Source of the DNA: an uncultured Elusimicrobium sp.
GTDB lineage: Bacteria > Elusimicrobiota > Endomicrobiia > Endomicrobiales > Endomicrobiaceae
Assembly (NCBI GenBank): GCA_902761395.1
Contig: CACWKJ010000066.1
Location: forward strand, 1-5,545
DNA length: 5,545 nucleotides
Direction of reading: 5' to 3'
Of the stretch, positions 3,857 through 5,545 are shown in pieces. The number at the start of each line of letters is the position of its first letter. The stretch's first letter is position 1. Both the position numbers and the translations under genes were made by a program. The notes under the pieces are model-generated. The model ran no database searches. It was not told the origin of the DNA and saw only the letters and a program-made list of their open reading frames with translations.

Positions 3857-5215
3857 TATACTTTCTATAAATCTTTTATGAGTTGTCTGTTCTAAAATAT
3901 TATCGGTATTTGATATATGTTTTTGTAAAGCATATAAAAATTCTTTAAAATATAAAACATTCTCAAAAGATTTTCTATACTTATAAAAGAAATCATATAT
4001 TTGGCTATATTTGATTATCTTATAAGTGCTTTTAGGATAAAGGTCGGTTTCACTTATATAGCTATAATCCGGAACAAAAATATAAAAAAATTTATTTTTA
4101 TAATATTCAAATATTTCTCTATTTGCATAACGATAGTATTCATATAATTGTCCCTTCACTTTTTTATCTTCTAAAAAAAGATCTTTTCCATTAATTCCCG
4201 ATTTGATTTTGTTTTCAATCACTATAATATTTTTGTTTATTTTGTCTGTTATTAATAAATCGGTATGTCCTTTTTCTCTTTCAATATTAAACTGTTCCGA
4301 TAAATTTAATTTATTGTTTTTAAAATTATTTTTAAGAACTGTGTTTGCAAAAGAACAAAAAGCTTTCGGATTTGCGGAAAATATATATTTAAACATATTT
4401 GAAAAAATTACTTCATCATAATTCTTGTCTATAATATCTATAATATTAAAATGATTAATATCAGTACCATTTTCATATTCTTGGATTATTTCTTTAACTT
4501 TTTTAGTAGAATTTTCTTTTTTCCAATAATCGGAGTTTTCTATTATATACTTTAATTTTTCAAAAACTTTGCTCTGGTCTACAATTTTGTTGTTATATTT
4601 TATTTCTTTGTTTCCTATATACATTTTTAAACTTTGTTTGGCAATATTAACAATATTCGTCTTATTTGTATTGTTTTGTTGCTTACATGAATTTAAATAT
4701 ATCAAAATATATTTTGAGTCTTTATCGCAAATATCTTTTTGGGTTGTAGGTAAAAAAGAAATATATATAGGTTTTTTAGGTCGTTTTATTTTATTTGCTC
4801 GAAAAGAAATATATATTGCTTCTTCATTTTTTTCATTTTCATAAAATATTTTATTCACATATTTATCGTTGTATTTGATACTATTTTCATAAATATACTC
4901 AAGTTGTTTTTCTCTATCTTTGTTTTTTCTTTGAGAAAAATTAACCTGCTCTAAATCATAAGCTTGTGCAAGAATTTCAAAAGTGTCTTTAATGTTGCTA
5001 TTTCTTACAAGAAGAATGGTATCTATTTTATTATTATGCTTTTTGTCCATAGAACCATAAGGATTTACATATATGTAGTTTTGCCCGTTATCCGATTTAA
5101 TAAGGTTAATAACTTCATGCCCTATATTATCGTTGAGATATCTTCCCACATACATTTTGTTTATGAGAATTTCTTTATTATTATCAACTTTATGTAAAAT
5201 TTCATTATTCTTCAT
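3842..5215 (-). CDS. PD-(D/E)XK nuclease family protein with an unassigned N-terminal region
   Basis: This 457-residue, Lys/Asn/Ile-rich protein carries a C-terminal restriction-endonuclease-like core. The sequence IEREKGHTDLLI (311-322) supplies E312 or E314 and D319, IVIENKI (331-337) supplies the E334-N-K336 form of the (D/E)XK motif, and KGQLYEYYRY (354-363) supplies the usual trailing Gln (Q356). The preceding FSNMFKYIFSANPKAFCSF (271-289) resembles the helix region before the core in the PDDEXK_4 group. The N-terminal half (about 1-160) has a conserved-looking NIGHEVINL (30-38), DNGQNYIYVNPYGS (42-55), DTILLVR (65-71) and EEAIYISFRANKI (131-143). I do not recognise it as a named domain. 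It could bind nucleic acid or a partner and so direct the nuclease. The start lies 5 bp after the nfo stop without a visible SD; M21 is an alternative. The sampled rows are near 17-18% GC, lower than the neighbours, which may mean recent transfer. DNA repair and phage defence are both possible roles. Confidence 0.8.
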   Translation of the reverse strand: MKNNEILHKVDNNKEILINKMYVGRYLNDNIGHEVINLIKSDNGQNYIYVNPYGSMDKKHNNKIDTILLVRNSNIKDTFEILAQAYDLEQVNFSQRKNKDREKQLEYIYENSIKYNDKYVNKIFYENEKNEEAIYISFRANKIKRPKKPIYISFLPTTQKDICDKDSKYILIYLNSCKQQNNTNKTNIVNIAKQSLKMYIGNKEIKYNNKIVDQSKVFEKLKYIIENSDYWKKENSTKKVKEIIQEYENGTDINHFNIIDIIDKNYDEVIFSNMFKYIFSANPKAFCSFANTVLKNNFKNNKLNLSEQFNIEREKGHTDLLITDKINKNIIVIENKIKSGINGKDLFLEDKKVKGQLYEYYRYANREIFEYYKNKFFYIFVPDYSYISETDLYPKSTYKIIKYSQIYDFFYKYRKSFENVLYFKEFLYALQKHISNTDNILEQTTHKRFIESIKSKN

Positions 5216-5220
5216 GTTTT

Positions 5221-5545
5221 TTATTTATAAGCTTCTTTCAATATTTTTATTTCTTTGGCATATCCGTCTATTTCGTTAGGCGTTTCCAAATAAAAAGGCA
5301 AATTTTTTAATTTAGGATGATTTATTACTTTACTTATTGCATCAAGTCCCAAATGTCCTTCTCCTATTTTTTCGTGCCTGTCTTTATGAGAAGCAAAAGG
5401 ATTTTTAGTATCGTTTAAATGTATTGCTTTTAATTTTTGTAAACCGATAATATTATCAAACTCTTTTATTACAGCATCCAAATTATTAACTATATCGTAA
5501 CCGCCGTCATAAATGTGGCAGGTATCCAAACATACACCTACTTTA
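5221..5545 (-). CDS. nfo: Endonuclease IV (AP endonuclease), C-terminal part, truncated by window edge
   Basis: The minus-strand frame enters at the window end and stops with TAA at 5221-5223, giving about 107 residues of the C-terminal third of the enzyme. The sequence begins KVGVCLDTCH; a TTG codon at 5527-5529 could be misread as a start, but the upstream codons continue the family consensus. All metal ligands expected in this part are present by comparison with E. coli Nfo: Asp and His of LDTCH (D179, H182), His of IHLND (H216), Asp and His of DRHEKIGEGH (D229, H231) and Glu of YLETPN (E261). The protein should be a trinuclear zinc enzyme that cuts 5' of abasic sites in base excision repair. 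It lies directly upstream of the nuclease gene with a 5-bp gap, so the two are probably co-transcribed, and any promoter lies outside the window. Confidence 0.93.
   Translation of the reverse strand, partial: KVGVCLDTCHIYDGGYDIVNNLDAVIKEFDNIIGLQKLKAIHLNDTKNPFASHKDRHEKIGEGHLGLDAISKVINHPKLKNLPFYLETPNEIDGYAKEIKILKEAYK

Noticed and set aside
4203..5197. Plus-strand open frames opposite the nuclease gene (4203-4421, 4569-4844, 4964-5197)
   Set aside because: They are hydrophobic mirror products of an AT-rich gene with strong family motifs on the minus strand, with no ribosome sites or motifs of their own.

Overview
The window looks like a piece of an AT-rich bacterial chromosome using the standard bacterial code. 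TGA is a real stop at 3446-3448 and TGG encodes the conserved Trp residues. The intergenic spaces are full of small palindromic and tandem repeats. No marker gene fixes the taxon. The low GC, the repeat debris and the style of the proteins fit a host-associated anaerobe. The two-membrane-segment proteins on the left recall, from memory only, a protein layout common in cyanobacteria, so a relative such as Gastranaerophilales is possible but unproven.

Left third (1-1829, plus strand): three consecutive genes of one paralogous membrane-protein family, the first cut by the window edge. Each complete copy has an N-terminal membrane segment, an extracytoplasmic domain of about 105-110 residues ending in a conserved QIN[ED]SIQN[KR] segment, a second membrane segment and a charged cytoplasmic tail. 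The tails differ completely between copies. Copies two and three each sit behind a doubled AT-rich promoter-like unit whose last TATAAT lies exactly 6 nt from the ATG, which suggests leaderless transcripts. The spacer at 304-545 contains several distinct hairpin repeats.

Middle (1830-3831): a repeat-filled spacer (1830-2070), then a class I SAM-dependent methyltransferase on the minus strand. A 61-bp divergent promoter region separates it from a plus-strand pair: an AlkD-like DNA alkylation repair protein and a small DUF4186-type protein. The junction of that pair is an 8-bp tandem repeat whose last unit supplies the start codon of the second gene. The same repeat occurs between membrane-protein genes two and three.

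Right third (3832-5545, minus strand): a probable two-gene unit, nfo (endonuclease IV, truncated by the window edge) followed 5 bp later by a 457-residue protein. That protein has a C-terminal PD-(D/E)XK nuclease domain and an N-terminal region I cannot assign. It converges on the DUF4186 gene with a 10-bp gap.

Functionally, the right half leans to DNA repair. AlkD-type glycosylases create abasic sites and endonuclease IV cleaves at them. The nuclease could be a repair or a defence protein. The membrane paralogs have no assigned role. They and the unexplained half of the nuclease are the least understood parts of the window.
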